Below, piece after piece: positions 38,443 to 47,169 of a DNA stretch of 64,000 nucleotides (the first letter of the stretch is position 1; each line of letters starts with the position of its first letter). The stretch is taken from NCBI GenBank assembly GCA_937995825.1, contig CALKJO010000001.1:124001-188000 (forward strand). The letters run 5' to 3'. Position numbers and translations under genes: made by a program. The DNA is from an uncultured Anaerolineae bacterium. GTDB lineage: Bacteria > Chloroflexota > Anaerolineae > Aggregatilineales > Phototrophicaceae. The notes beneath the pieces were generated by a model that searched no databases, was not told where the DNA came from, and saw only the letters and a program-made list of their open reading frames with translations.

Positions 38443-39342
38443 ATGACCGAGGATCATAAATCCATGACCGACTTGCCCCCCCATGACCTGCGCTCGCTGA
38501 TCGGCTATCGCTTTGAACCGATCCGCTTCACCCACACCGCCCGCGACGCCATCCTCTACGCGCTCGGCATCGGCTGCCCCATCGACGCGCGCGAACTGCG
38601 CTTCGTCTATGAACAGAGCGCTGACGGCTTTGCCGTCTTTCCGACGTTCGCAGTCATCTATCCGTCGCAGATGATCGATCTGATCCTCGCTAACCGCGTG
38701 CCGGGCTTGACCTTCGACCCGATGATGCTGCTGCACGGCGAGCAAATGACCCGAGTCAACCATCCGCTGCCCTATTCCGGCACGATCACCAGCGAACCCA
38801 CTATCACCGCTGTCTACGACAAGGGCAAAGGCGCGCTGATCGTGGTTGAGTCACCGTCCTTTGACGAAAACGGGCGCCAGATCGCCTTCAACCGCTCCAG
38901 CTTCTTCATTCGCGGACTCGGCGGCTTCGGCGGCGAACGCGGAGCGGGCAGCGACACCCATACCCCGCCTGATCGCGCCCCTGACGCAGTCATCCGGCAG
39001 GCAGTCGGAGCGAATCAGGCGCTGATCTACCGGCTCTCCGGCGATCTCAATCCGCTCCACGCCGATCCGCAGATGGCAGCGCGCGCCGGCTTCGATCAGC
39101 CGATCCTGCATGGGCTGTGTACCTTTGGCTACGCGGCGCGCCATGCGCTGACCGCGTTCGGCGGCTGCGATCCGGCGCGCTTTGGACAGATCAGCGCCCG
39201 CTTCACCAGGCATGTCTTTCCTGGAGAGACGCTGGTCACCGACATGTGGGACGCGGGCAGTGGTCAGATCATCCTCCAGGTCAGGGCGGAGGAGCGCGGC
39301 GAAGTCGTGATCAGCAGCGCGGCGGTGCAGCTTCAGCCTTGA
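38443..39342 (+). CDS. MaoC/hydratase-2 family (R)-enoyl-CoA hydratase
   Basis: 299 residues with a double hot-dog layout. The C-terminal half carries the hydratase-2 motif YRLSGDLNPLHADPQMAARAGF with catalytic Asp and His, followed by PILHGLCTFGYAAR. The N-terminal half (FRFVYE-like, VFPTFAVIYP) is the substrate-binding hot dog. This resembles the hydratase part of peroxisomal MFE-2 and hydrates 2-enoyl-CoA to (R)-3-hydroxyacyl-CoA. An alternative internal ATG at 38464 exists. Confidence 0.87.
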   Translation: MTEDHKSMTDLPPHDLRSLIGYRFEPIRFTHTARDAILYALGIGCPIDARELRFVYEQSADGFAVFPTFAVIYPSQMIDLILANRVPGLTFDPMMLLHGEQMTRVNHPLPYSGTITSEPTITAVYDKGKGALIVVESPSFDENGRQIAFNRSSFFIRGLGGFGGERGAGSDTHTPPDRAPDAVIRQAVGANQALIYRLSGDLNPLHADPQMAARAGFDQPILHGLCTFGYAARHALTAFGGCDPARFGQISARFTRHVFPGETLVTDMWDAGSGQIILQVRAEERGEVVISSAAVQLQP

Positions 39343-40757
39343 GGACGCTGCTGATCCTGCTGACGGCGGCGCTGCTGCGCTTCAGCGGCACGGCATGGGA
39401 GACGCGCTTTCACCCCGATGAAGCGTGGTTTGCGACCTTCGCCCGGAATGCCGCCGTGCATGGCGCGTGGATGCTCCCCGGCGCGCTCGACAAGACGCCG
39501 CTGGCGATCTACGCGCAGGCGCTCTCGATGCACCTTTTCGCCGTCGAGACGACTCCAGCCGGCATCCTCGATCTGGACATCAACCGCGGTGAATGGGCGG
39601 CGCGCCTGCCCTCGGCGCTGGCGGGCGTCGTCACGGCTGCGGCGGTCATCGCGCTCGGTCGGCGGATGGGCGGTCGCAGGGCGGGCGATCTTGCCGGACT
39701 GATCGTGGCACTCTCCCCTTATGGGATCGCCTACAGCCCATCCGCCTTCACCGATGGCATGATGGCAATGTGCATCGCGGCGGGGCTGGCGGCTGCCCGC
39801 CCGACTCTGCGCGGCGGAGCCTGGGCGGGGGTCTGCATCGGGCTGGCGTTCGCCTGCAAGCAGCAGGGTTTATATGCCACCCCGTTTTGCATCGCGCTGC
39901 TGGCGGCGCGCCGATCCGAGCTGCATCAGCGTCTTATCGCGTTTGCGCTGGCACTGGCGGCGGTGATCGGACTTGTCCTGATCTGGGACGCGGCGCGCGC
40001 CGCTGCCAGCGGCTGGGCGAGCGTCTTTGCGCAGGCTGCCGCCAACAACAATCCAGAGCGCGTCTTCCCCGCGCTCAACGAACTGATCCCGCGTCTGTCG
40101 GCATGGCTGACCTTCGCCCCGCATCTGATCGCCGTGTCGCCTCTTTGGATTGCGCTCATCGTGCTGGCGCGTCCACGCCTGAATCGGCTGCATCGCGCTC
40201 TGCTGGCGCTGGTGCTGGCGTTCATCCTGGTTCACTGGCTGCTGCGCTTTAACTTATATGACCGCTATCTGCTCCCCCTGCTTCCTGCTTCGGCGGCGCT
40301 GGTCGGTGTCATGCTGGCGCGGGCGCGCGGGCTGATCATCACTGCGTTTGCCGCGCTGCTGATCGTTGGGGGGGCGGCGGCACATCGCGGTGACATCCCG
40401 ATTGGGGCGGCGGCGGCCGCGCTGCGCGACGACGGACGCAGCTATACCGGCATCGATCAGATCGCCGCGTATTTGGAGTCGCGCGCGCTTGGCGCGATCA
40501 TCTATGATCGCTGGTTGGGCTGGGAGCTGGATTACTACCTCGGCGCATGGTCGGACAAGCGGCGCGTTTACTATCCGACACCGGACGAACTCGCCAGCGG
40601 CGCAGCCGCGCAACCCGACCCCGCCCCACGCTATTTCGTCGTAGCACGTGACGCTGAGTACATGCCGTATCTTGAAGCTTTACAACAAGCCGGATTTACC
40701 GCGCAAATGCGCTCTGAACAGGCGGCGTTCCGCGTCTACGAATTGGAGCGCGAGTGA
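39339..40757 (+). CDS. Polytopic GT-C glycosyltransferase
   Basis: 472 residues from the TTG at 39339, which overlaps the hydratase stop as TTGA. The first periplasmic loop has FHPDEAWFATFARNAAVHG, the acidic D-E pair of GT39-like transferases, then KTPLAIYAQAL. About ten helices follow, and a C-terminal periplasmic domain (YDRWLGWELDYYLGAWSDKRRVYYPTP). It probably uses a polyprenyl-phosphate sugar. The coupling to a fatty-acid hydratase is odd. Confidence 0.8.
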   Translation: MRTLLILLTAALLRFSGTAWETRFHPDEAWFATFARNAAVHGAWMLPGALDKTPLAIYAQALSMHLFAVETTPAGILDLDINRGEWAARLPSALAGVVTAAAVIALGRRMGGRRAGDLAGLIVALSPYGIAYSPSAFTDGMMAMCIAAGLAAARPTLRGGAWAGVCIGLAFACKQQGLYATPFCIALLAARRSELHQRLIAFALALAAVIGLVLIWDAARAAASGWASVFAQAAANNNPERVFPALNELIPRLSAWLTFAPHLIAVSPLWIALIVLARPRLNRLHRALLALVLAFILVHWLLRFNLYDRYLLPLLPASAALVGVMLARARGLIITAFAALLIVGGAAAHRGDIPIGAAAAALRDDGRSYTGIDQIAAYLESRALGAIIYDRWLGWELDYYLGAWSDKRRVYYPTPDELASGAAAQPDPAPRYFVVARDAEYMPYLEALQQAGFTAQMRSEQAAFRVYELERE

Positions 40758-40772
40758 CAGGCATCCGCCCGA

Positions 40773-41174
40773 TCATCGCTTGCTGTTGCGGCGCCCGCTG
40801 CGCAGGATTTCCTGAACGACAGTCAGCAGGTTGTTGGCGATATACGGCTTGGTCAGGTAGCGATCCGCCCCGGCATCGAGCGCGCCGCGAATGGTCAGCG
40901 GGTCGATCACCGCTGACAGCACCAGCACGGGCAGTCCGTCAAAAGCGCTGCGCCCGCGAATCTGCTTGAGGAACTCGACCCCGCTGATATCCGGCAGCAT
41001 CAAGTCCAGCACGAGCAGATCAGGCAGCGGCGGCGTCCGCAAAATCTGCGCAGCGGCAGCGGCATTCGGCGCAGTGATCGTCTCTGCGCCAATTCGGTCG
41101 AGCAGAACGCGCACAAGCTGAAGCAGCTCAGGATCGTCGTCCACAACCAGGATTCGTTTTTTTGAGTCCACCAC
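40773..41174 (-). CDS. Stand-alone response regulator receiver
   Basis: 133 residues, GTG start at 41174. A CheY-like domain only: ILVVDDDPELLQLV (acidic pocket), phospho-acceptor Asp in LLVLDLMLPD, Ser in VLVLSAVID, and Lys in DRYLTKPY. There is no output domain and no adjacent kinase. It could act in a phosphorelay or by protein contact. Confidence 0.88.
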   Translation of the reverse strand: MVDSKKRILVVDDDPELLQLVRVLLDRIGAETITAPNAAAAAQILRTPPLPDLLVLDLMLPDISGVEFLKQIRGRSAFDGLPVLVLSAVIDPLTIRGALDAGADRYLTKPYIANNLLTVVQEILRSGRRNSKR

Positions 41175-41283
41175 GTAGACCCCAACCCTTTCTGAACAGT
41201 CATGCCTCTACCACGGCAGTTATTCTAACGCGCAAACGCCGCTTAGTTTAGCTCAAATCGCGCTGTGCTGCTATAAGCCGCGC

Positions 41284-42669
41284 TTATCGGTCTATGATCA
41301 CCCAGCGTTCAACAAAGCCATCGGCGCTGAGCGCACCGTTGAGATAGGCGAGCAGATCGCTTCCCGCGATCCCAACAGCGCCGACAGCCAGCCCAGCAGC
41401 GTAATTGTACAGCCGAACTGCCAATCCGCCGGGCGCGCTCTCGCGAAATGTCCCCCAAGCGCTCGCCGCAGCCAGCCCGACTTCGCGCGTCAGTTCTTGA
41501 GCATCAGCGGCGCTAAGCGCCTCCACCGGAACTGCGAACACAATCGACGCGACTTGTCTGGGCGGCTGACGCAGGTAGGCTTCGTCGATCTGAAACCCCT
41601 GCCGTTCAAGCGCGCGCCGAAAGAGCGGCAGACGGCGCTGGCGCGTCCCATCCGGCTCGGTCATCCACGGCGTTTCAACCGCATAGCCATCGACGGCGGG
41701 CGGCAGCGCGGCAAAGATGCCATCGGGAAGCTGCGCCGTCGAAATGCGCAGCAGCGCCCGGTCATCGCCAGGTGTGCCAACATCGGGAACGAGGAAAAAG
41801 CGCCATCCACGCGCGACTCCGCCGCCCCTGAGCGCTTCTTCGCTCAAACGCGGCGCATCGCGCGCAGCCAAGCTCGCATCACTGCTGACCAGATCGCCCC
41901 AGATTGAAAACGCGATCTCCGCTTCCGGCGGGGCTGCGCAGCGTTCCGCCGTCGGGCGGCAGGTGAATTCCAGCTCCACCCCAACATAGCGCCATCCTGC
42001 GGGCGGCGGCGCGGGCGCGGCGCTCAAGCCCGTCGTCCGGTAGAGGACAAAAGATGCGGGATTTTCGTAAGTCAGCACGCGCAGAAAACCCATTTCATAT
42101 TCGATCCGGCTGCCTGCTGGAATTGGGCGGTCGATCCCGCCCAAGCGCGCCGCCTCCTCCGCCTGAAGCGTGCGCTGCGCCGCCTGCACCACCGCCGTTG
42201 CTGTCGCTCCCCACGCCTCGAGCATGGCGGCGATGTCCGCCGGGTTCGGCAGCCGCGCCGCCTCCAACGTCAGCCGTGCGCCGGACTCGGTCGCCGCATA
42301 CCCTGCGACCGCTGTCTGACCGACGATCCATGTCGAGATCGCATTGACTGCCGCCTGCCTCTGACTGTCCACCTGCCCGATCTGCGCCAGCAGCAGCGCG
42401 CTCAACACCACCACCAGCACCAACAACACGCCGACCGCGATCTGCAGCAGCAGCAGCACTGCGCGGTCACGGCGCAGATGGCGCTGGCGCACCTGCTTCT
42501 CCCATGCGCGCGCTCGCGGATGATCGATGGTTCGCAGCAGCGCCAGCGCTTCATCGTAGTGGCGCTCGTCAATCAGCTTGCGGACAACCGCGAACTGATC
42601 CCGCAGCGACGGCGCGGAGATCGGAGACGAAGATCGGCGCAAAAATATTTTCCTCGTATGAACAGGCAT
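41284..42669 (-). CDS. Single-pass membrane protein of unknown function
   Basis: 461 residues. A cytoplasmic part of about 70 residues with a short TPR-like helix pair (LRDQFAVVRKLIDERHYDEALALLRTID) precedes one strong transmembrane helix (about 72-96). A long outside region follows that is Ala-rich and then beta-rich, with a Cys pair in FTCRPTAERCAAPP. No catalytic motif is recognised. It is divergent from the protease gene; a sensor or assembly role is possible but not shown. Confidence 0.7.
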   Translation of the reverse strand: MPVHTRKIFLRRSSSPISAPSLRDQFAVVRKLIDERHYDEALALLRTIDHPRARAWEKQVRQRHLRRDRAVLLLLQIAVGVLLVLVVVLSALLLAQIGQVDSQRQAAVNAISTWIVGQTAVAGYAATESGARLTLEAARLPNPADIAAMLEAWGATATAVVQAAQRTLQAEEAARLGGIDRPIPAGSRIEYEMGFLRVLTYENPASFVLYRTTGLSAAPAPPPAGWRYVGVELEFTCRPTAERCAAPPEAEIAFSIWGDLVSSDASLAARDAPRLSEEALRGGGVARGWRFFLVPDVGTPGDDRALLRISTAQLPDGIFAALPPAVDGYAVETPWMTEPDGTRQRRLPLFRRALERQGFQIDEAYLRQPPRQVASIVFAVPVEALSAADAQELTREVGLAAASAWGTFRESAPGGLAVRLYNYAAGLAVGAVGIAGSDLLAYLNGALSADGFVERWVIIDR

Positions 42670-42726
42670 TCGAACGCTATTGTAACATCACCGACAAATC
42701 TGCGTACAGGCGTGTTCAGGTCATGT

Positions 42727-42732
42727 TATAAT
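42727..42732 (+). promoter_or_regulatory. Extended -10 promoter of the protease gene
   Basis: TGT-TATAAT, a perfect -10 with the TGn extension; the -35 region is weak. Transcription would begin near 42739, 30 bases before the ATG at 42769. Confidence 0.6.
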
Positions 42733-42768
42733 AATCGCACACTGATTCCATCTCGGAAATAAGCCGCG

Positions 42769-43908
42769 ATGTCCACGCCAGCGCAAGCCATGCAAGCCCA
42801 AGCCGAATTTGAATCCCGTCTGCTCGCCAAGCCGAATGTAGTCGGTGTTGGCGTTGGCTTCAAAGAAGAAAAGGGCAAAACCCAGGGCGATCTGGCGCTG
42901 GTGGTGCTGGTTGAGCAGAAAAAGCCGCTTGCCGCGCTCGAACCGCACGAGGTGATCCCGCCTGAAGTGGACGGGATGCGCACCGATGTCTACGAAGTTG
43001 GGCAGCTTCGGGCGCAGCAGACTCCGCGCGAGCGCTTTCGCCCGCTGATTCCGGGCGGAGTCAGCATCGGGCATTACAAAGTCACCGCTGGCACGTTCGG
43101 CGCGCTGGTCAAGGATCGGACAACCGGCGAAGTACTAGTGCTGTCGAACAACCATGTGCTAGCGTATAACAACGAAGCGCAGATCGGGGACAACATCCTT
43201 CAGCCCAGCGCAATGGACGGCGGCGCTGCGCCGAGCGATGTGGTTGCCAAGCTGGAGCGCTTCGTCAGGCTGCGTTTTCTGGATGAACCGCCCGACGCGC
43301 CCCCAAGCGGCGGGACGCCCAATCCGCCGTGCGATGTCGTGACGGCGGTCGCGGCAATTGCCAACACGATTGCGGCGGCGTTGGGGTCGAACCGCCGGCT
43401 GACGATTGCATCAGCGGCAGCTGTCGAGCGCGCGCGCGAACTCACCGGCGGAGGCGTCCCGGACTCGCCGCAGCTGCTGCTGCGCGCACTGGCGGTCAGC
43501 CCGAACGCCCCCACCAATCAAGCTGACTGCGCGGTCGCCCGACCGGTCGATCCAGCCATGTTCAGCGAGATCATTCGTCATATCGGCATCGTCAAGGAGA
43601 CGACAGCGCCGACGCTGGGGATGCGCGTCGGCAAATATGGGCGCACCACTGCGTATACCGAGGGCAATATCACCCTGCTCAACGCGACTGTCAACATCAC
43701 CTACAGCACCTCCGGCGGTCGTCAGCGAGTCGCGCGCTTTGTTGGGCAGGTGATCGCGGAGGGCATGAGCGAAGGCGGCGACTCCGGGTCGCTGGTCGTC
43801 AGCACTGTAGATCGGAAAGCGGTCGGGCTGCTGTTCGCCGGATCGCCCGTTGCCACCATTTTCACCCCGATTGACATCGTTCTGAATGCCTTGAACGTGA
43901 GTCTTTAG
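42769..43908 (+). CDS. Trypsin-like (Nal1-type) serine protease with N-terminal accessory domain
   Basis: 379 residues without a signal peptide. Residues 14-82 form a small alpha/beta domain (NVVGVGVGFKEEKGK, ALVVLVEQKKP, PPEVDGMRTDVYEVG). A chymotrypsin-fold domain follows: His129 in VLSNNHVLAY, Asp253 in NQADCAVARP and Ser339 in EGGDSGSLVV are a complete triad, in the style of plant Nal1 and related bacterial proteins. It should act inside the cell unless exported by an unseen route. The next gene encodes a free copy of the N-terminal domain. Confidence 0.8.
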   Translation: MSTPAQAMQAQAEFESRLLAKPNVVGVGVGFKEEKGKTQGDLALVVLVEQKKPLAALEPHEVIPPEVDGMRTDVYEVGQLRAQQTPRERFRPLIPGGVSIGHYKVTAGTFGALVKDRTTGEVLVLSNNHVLAYNNEAQIGDNILQPSAMDGGAAPSDVVAKLERFVRLRFLDEPPDAPPSGGTPNPPCDVVTAVAAIANTIAAALGSNRRLTIASAAAVERARELTGGGVPDSPQLLLRALAVSPNAPTNQADCAVARPVDPAMFSEIIRHIGIVKETTAPTLGMRVGKYGRTTAYTEGNITLLNATVNITYSTSGGRQRVARFVGQVIAEGMSEGGDSGSLVVSTVDRKAVGLLFAGSPVATIFTPIDIVLNALNVSL

Positions 43909-43920
43909 AAAGGGCAGCCC

Positions 43921-44193
43921 ATGACCGCCCAGAACACCACCCAGAAGCAGATCGAACGAGCTTACCGCATCAAGCAGAAATACTGTGATAAGCTGATGAA
44001 ATTTCCGCATGTGGTCGGCGTTGGCATCGGCTTCGCCAAAAAGCATGGCAAACGCACCGATGAAGTCGCACTGATCGTGATGGTAGATCGCAAGCTGGAC
44101 GACGATGAACTGAGCCAGGATGACCGCCTGCCCCATGAACTGGAGGGCATTCGCGTCGATGTCCAGGAATTCGGGGCGTTTACCGCATCTTGA
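43921..44193 (+). CDS. Free-standing copy of the protease N-terminal domain
   Basis: 90 residues. HVVGVGIGFAKKHGKRTDEVALIV, then MVDRKLDDDEL and LEGIRVDVQEFG, align along their whole length with residues 14-80 of the neighbouring protease without gaps in the core. It starts 12 bases after the protease stop, so both are made together. By analogy with protease propeptides it may inhibit or help fold the protease; that is inference. The domain has no known function that I can name. Confidence 0.75.
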   Translation: MTAQNTTQKQIERAYRIKQKYCDKLMKFPHVVGVGIGFAKKHGKRTDEVALIVMVDRKLDDDELSQDDRLPHELEGIRVDVQEFGAFTAS

Positions 44194-45512
44194 GCCGCAT
44201 GATGTTCAACCCGGCGCGCTGGTTCACGGCGCTCATCCTGCTGCTGGCGGGCTGCAATCTCGATGTGCCTCAGGGACGGCTGACGCTGCCGCTGCCGCCA
44301 AGCGCGGTGCGGGGCGCGCCGGTCGTCACCATTACATCGCCGCTGCCAAACACCGTGTATCAATCCGGCGTAACCATCTATATTCAGGCGCTGATCGCCA
44401 ACGCCGGCGCGGACATTGCCCGGGTGGAGATCGCCGTCGATGGCGGTGTGGTTGAAACCGTGTCCGCGCCCAACCCCGATGGGATGACCGCCTTCAGCAT
44501 CGCCGTCGGCTGGGCGGCGCAGCCTGGTTCACACCGCGCCACTGTCACGGCTTTTCGCGCCAGCGGCGAGTCGAGTCTTCCAGCCGAAACGGCTTTCACC
44601 GTCATCGGCGGCGCGCCGCTGAGCAGCACATTATCCCCCTCGCCGTCTGCAGCACCTGCGCCAACCGATCCGCCAAGTCCGACCGCGACCGCTGCCGAGC
44701 CATCCCTCCCGCCGATCCCGACGGTTGCGCCGCGCGTCGTCCAGCCCACCGTCGAGATTGTATCAGCAGACGGACTCGCGCCGTCGGCGCTGCTGAGCGC
44801 GACACCATCGTTCACGCCGACACAGACTCCCACCTTCGCGCCGACTAGTTCCCCCACTCCCGCGCCCACCTCAACAGGGATCACCGTCACTTTCAATCAG
44901 GGCGCGAATATCCGCAGCGGACCCAGCCGCGTTTTCGATCCGCCGATCCGCACTGCGCCGACCGGCGTCACCGTCGAGGCGCTGGCGGTCGATCCGACCG
45001 GGCTGTGGTATCGCATCCGCTTTGAGGACGGTGAAGGGTGGGTGTTTCGCGATCTGGTGACGGTGACGGGCGATCCGGCGCGGCTGCCGGTCGATCCAGG
45101 TCCGGTCACGCCGACAATCATTCCGATCATGGCGACCAATACGCCGCCGCAGATCAACCTCGCCATCGAGTCAGTCAGCCTCAGCCCGATGCCGCCGCGC
45201 TGCAATGAGCCGTTCACGATCCGCGCCGCCGTCATCAACACGGGAAGCCAGCCCAGCCCGCCGAGTATGATCCGCGTGGTGGACACGCGCGCCGCCGATG
45301 ACAGCATTCAAGCGGATTTCGTCGTCGCGCTGCCCAGCATCGATCCCGGCGTGACCGCACAGGTGGAAATCCCGATCACCGTCTCCACCTGGTACAACGA
45401 GGAACACCAGATCGCGCTCACGCTCGATCCGATGGGGCGGCTGCCTGAAGCGAATGAGGACGACAATCGGCGCGTCGTGCGCTATCTGTTGGATCGCGCC
45501 GGCTGCCCGTAG
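44190..45512 (+). CDS. Lipoprotein with Ig-like, SH3b and CARDB domains
   Basis: 440 residues. The TTG at 44190 overlaps the previous stop (TTGA); an ATG at 44199 is an alternative. A signal peptide ends in the lipobox LLLAGC. An Ig-like domain follows (VVTITSPLPNTVYQSG, to about 135), then a Pro/Thr/Ser linker (135-230), an SH3b domain (VTFNQGANIRSGPSRVFDPP, GLWYRIRFEDGEGWVFRDLV) and a CARDB-like domain (FTIRAAVINTGSQPSPPS, ending in EDDNRRVVRY). These are extracellular binding folds, so a surface role is likely. Confidence 0.82.
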   Translation: MSRMMFNPARWFTALILLLAGCNLDVPQGRLTLPLPPSAVRGAPVVTITSPLPNTVYQSGVTIYIQALIANAGADIARVEIAVDGGVVETVSAPNPDGMTAFSIAVGWAAQPGSHRATVTAFRASGESSLPAETAFTVIGGAPLSSTLSPSPSAAPAPTDPPSPTATAAEPSLPPIPTVAPRVVQPTVEIVSADGLAPSALLSATPSFTPTQTPTFAPTSSPTPAPTSTGITVTFNQGANIRSGPSRVFDPPIRTAPTGVTVEALAVDPTGLWYRIRFEDGEGWVFRDLVTVTGDPARLPVDPGPVTPTIIPIMATNTPPQINLAIESVSLSPMPPRCNEPFTIRAAVINTGSQPSPPSMIRVVDTRAADDSIQADFVVALPSIDPGVTAQVEIPITVSTWYNEEHQIALTLDPMGRLPEANEDDNRRVVRYLLDRAGCP

Positions 45513-45515
45513 CAC

Positions 45516-46514
45516 TCACCTCAGCGCAGCAGCCAATGCGCGTCCGGCTGCCAGTCCGCTCAGCACTGCGCCCTCAACCCTGGGCCCGCCAAAGGCATCG
45601 CCTGCAAAGACTAAGTTCGGCTGTCCCTCCGCCATCAGGAAGCGCGCCCTGTATGTGCTGGTCACCTGCGCGTAGCGCCAGCGCTTGATCTCCATCTCAA
45701 CGATCCGCGACTGCTCACCGATGATCGGCAGCAGATCGACCTGCAGCGCGCTGGCGATCTCGCTGTCCGTGCGCTCCCAGAGCTGCTGGCTGTACACGGC
45801 GGACGCCTGCGCTGTCAGCACCAGCACGTCGGAGATGCCTTTGCGCCGATTATCGCTGATCCAGGAGAGCGGCGCTTCGGGACGCTGGATCGCGCCCGGC
45901 GCAGGCAGGCGGACATCACCATCGACCACGATCATGGCGGTGAGGCACGGCTCATACTTGATCGCCTCCAAGGCGCGGCGATCCGCCTCAGACAGCGCCA
46001 CGCGCCCGCTGTCGAGCAGCGCCAGCGACTGCGGCACGGGCGGCGTCAGCAAAACGGCGCGCGCGTGCGCCAGTCCGCCGCCTTCAGCGGTGATGCGCCA
46101 AACATTATCGACATGCGCGACTGCCTCGACCTTGAAATTCACCCGTACATCCAAGCCCTGCGCCAGATGCTTCGCCAGCGCGTTCATCCCGCCGCGGATC
46201 GCGTAGCGCGAATGTCCGTCGCGGGTTTCCGCCAATGAACCATCGCTCCAGCCGCGCGACCACTCGAACGCCAGCCCATCCGCCAGCCACCCATCCAGCA
46301 TCGTCTGAAATTCCGGATCGCGGACAGTGAAGAACTGCGCCCCATGATCTGCCAGCCCGCCGCCGATCCGCCGCGTCGCCATGCGCCCGCCGACACTGCG
46401 CCCTTTATCGACCAGGACTGCATGGATGCCTTCTGCGTTGAGGATGCGCGCTGCGTTCAGTCCTGCCAGCCCCGCGCCAACGATCAGCACATCCGTTTGT
46501 ATCATTTCAGCCAT
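45516..46514 (-). CDS. Renalase-like FAD-dependent oxidoreductase
   Basis: 332 residues from the ATG at 46514 (AAAGGGTGA upstream). The dinucleotide-binding motif DVLIVGAGLAGLNAARIL leads into LVDKGRSVGGRMATRRI, and the C-terminal FAD segment is NLVFAGDAFGGPRVEGAVLSGLAAGRAL. The SVGGRMATR and DHGAQFFTVRD wording matches bacterial renalase-like proteins, which oxidise reduced nicotinamide isomers; substrate not provable here. It ends three bases from the lipoprotein gene. Confidence 0.86.
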   Translation of the reverse strand: MAEMIQTDVLIVGAGLAGLNAARILNAEGIHAVLVDKGRSVGGRMATRRIGGGLADHGAQFFTVRDPEFQTMLDGWLADGLAFEWSRGWSDGSLAETRDGHSRYAIRGGMNALAKHLAQGLDVRVNFKVEAVAHVDNVWRITAEGGGLAHARAVLLTPPVPQSLALLDSGRVALSEADRRALEAIKYEPCLTAMIVVDGDVRLPAPGAIQRPEAPLSWISDNRRKGISDVLVLTAQASAVYSQQLWERTDSEIASALQVDLLPIIGEQSRIVEMEIKRWRYAQVTSTYRARFLMAEGQPNLVFAGDAFGGPRVEGAVLSGLAAGRALAAALR

Positions 46515-46651
46515 CAAATCACCCTTTTCTTACCTTATATAAAAAAAACACGCCGATCGTACTCATTTTCTGCCGCCCATGCCGCGCTAACCCGCCGCCG
46601 GAGACAAGGGTACAAAAGTCTAGTAACAAGCCTTGTAAAAAAGTGGCACAA

Positions 46652-46665
46652 TGCCTAAATAGGCA
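46652..46665. promoter_or_regulatory. Perfect palindrome upstream of a response-regulator gene
   Basis: TGCCTA-AA-TAGGCA lies in the 234-base gap between the flavoprotein and response-regulator genes. A second short inverted repeat ACAAG-C-CTTGT is at 46626-46636, and TTGTAA at 46634-46639 could be a -35 box. Candidate operator; the rest of the gap shows an A8 tract near 46541 and nothing else recognisable. Confidence 0.4.
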
Positions 46666-46748
46666 AATCTGTAGAGATGCTTCTGTGCGCTGTCAGATTC
46701 GCGGGTTTCTATCGTCATTTCAGAGCAATTCCTAAAGAGATCGATACT

Positions 46749-47144
46749 GTGAGTCACACAAACGTTTTTGCAGGATGGCATTTTCTGATCGTCGATGACA
46801 ACATCGAAACGCTGAAGCTTCTCCAGGTCATATTTGAACGCGGCGGGGTTCGGGTCACCTGCGCTGAAGATAGCGAGCAGGCGTTCGAGCGCGCGATTGA
46901 AACCCAACCTGACATGATCATCACCGACCTGGCGAGACCGAAGCTGAATAGATGGGGCTTGATCGCCAAACTCAAGCATGATGATCGAACGCGTGCGATT
47001 CCCGTGGTGGTGTTGACGGCTTACATGTCCGCCGATGATCGCGAGCGCGCCGCTGCTTCAGGCATCGATCACTTTTTGATCAAGCCGATCACCCCTAAAG
47101 CGCTCATGCATGAGCTGTCCCGTGTGATCGCCAGGTCGCCTTAG
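46749..47144 (+). CDS. Stand-alone response regulator receiver
   Basis: 131 residues from the GTG at 46749 (MSHTNVFAGWHFLIVDDN); the frame opens 24 codons earlier but that part is not domain-like. Acidic pocket LIVDDNIETLKLL, phospho-Asp in DMIITDLARPKLN, Thr in VVVLTAYMS and Lys in HFLIKPIT are all present. There is no output domain. The residue after the phospho-Asp region is ARPKLN, not the usual MxMPxMD, so this is a divergent receiver. No kinase is nearby. Confidence 0.82.
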   Translation: MSHTNVFAGWHFLIVDDNIETLKLLQVIFERGGVRVTCAEDSEQAFERAIETQPDMIITDLARPKLNRWGLIAKLKHDDRTRAIPVVVLTAYMSADDRERAAASGIDHFLIKPITPKALMHELSRVIARSP

Positions 47145-47150
47145 CACAGC

Positions 47151-47169
47151 GGCGCGCACTGCTCGCGCC
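47151..47169. terminator. GC hairpin between convergent genes
   Basis: GGCGCG-7 bases-CGCGCC forms a perfect 6-bp stem between the response-regulator stop and the sufE-like stop. No T-run follows on either strand, so termination is weak evidence only. Confidence 0.35.

Noticed and set aside
46645..46662. Sigma-54-like TGGCAC before the response-regulator gene
   Set aside because: The required TTGC block at the right distance is absent (CTAA is found instead).
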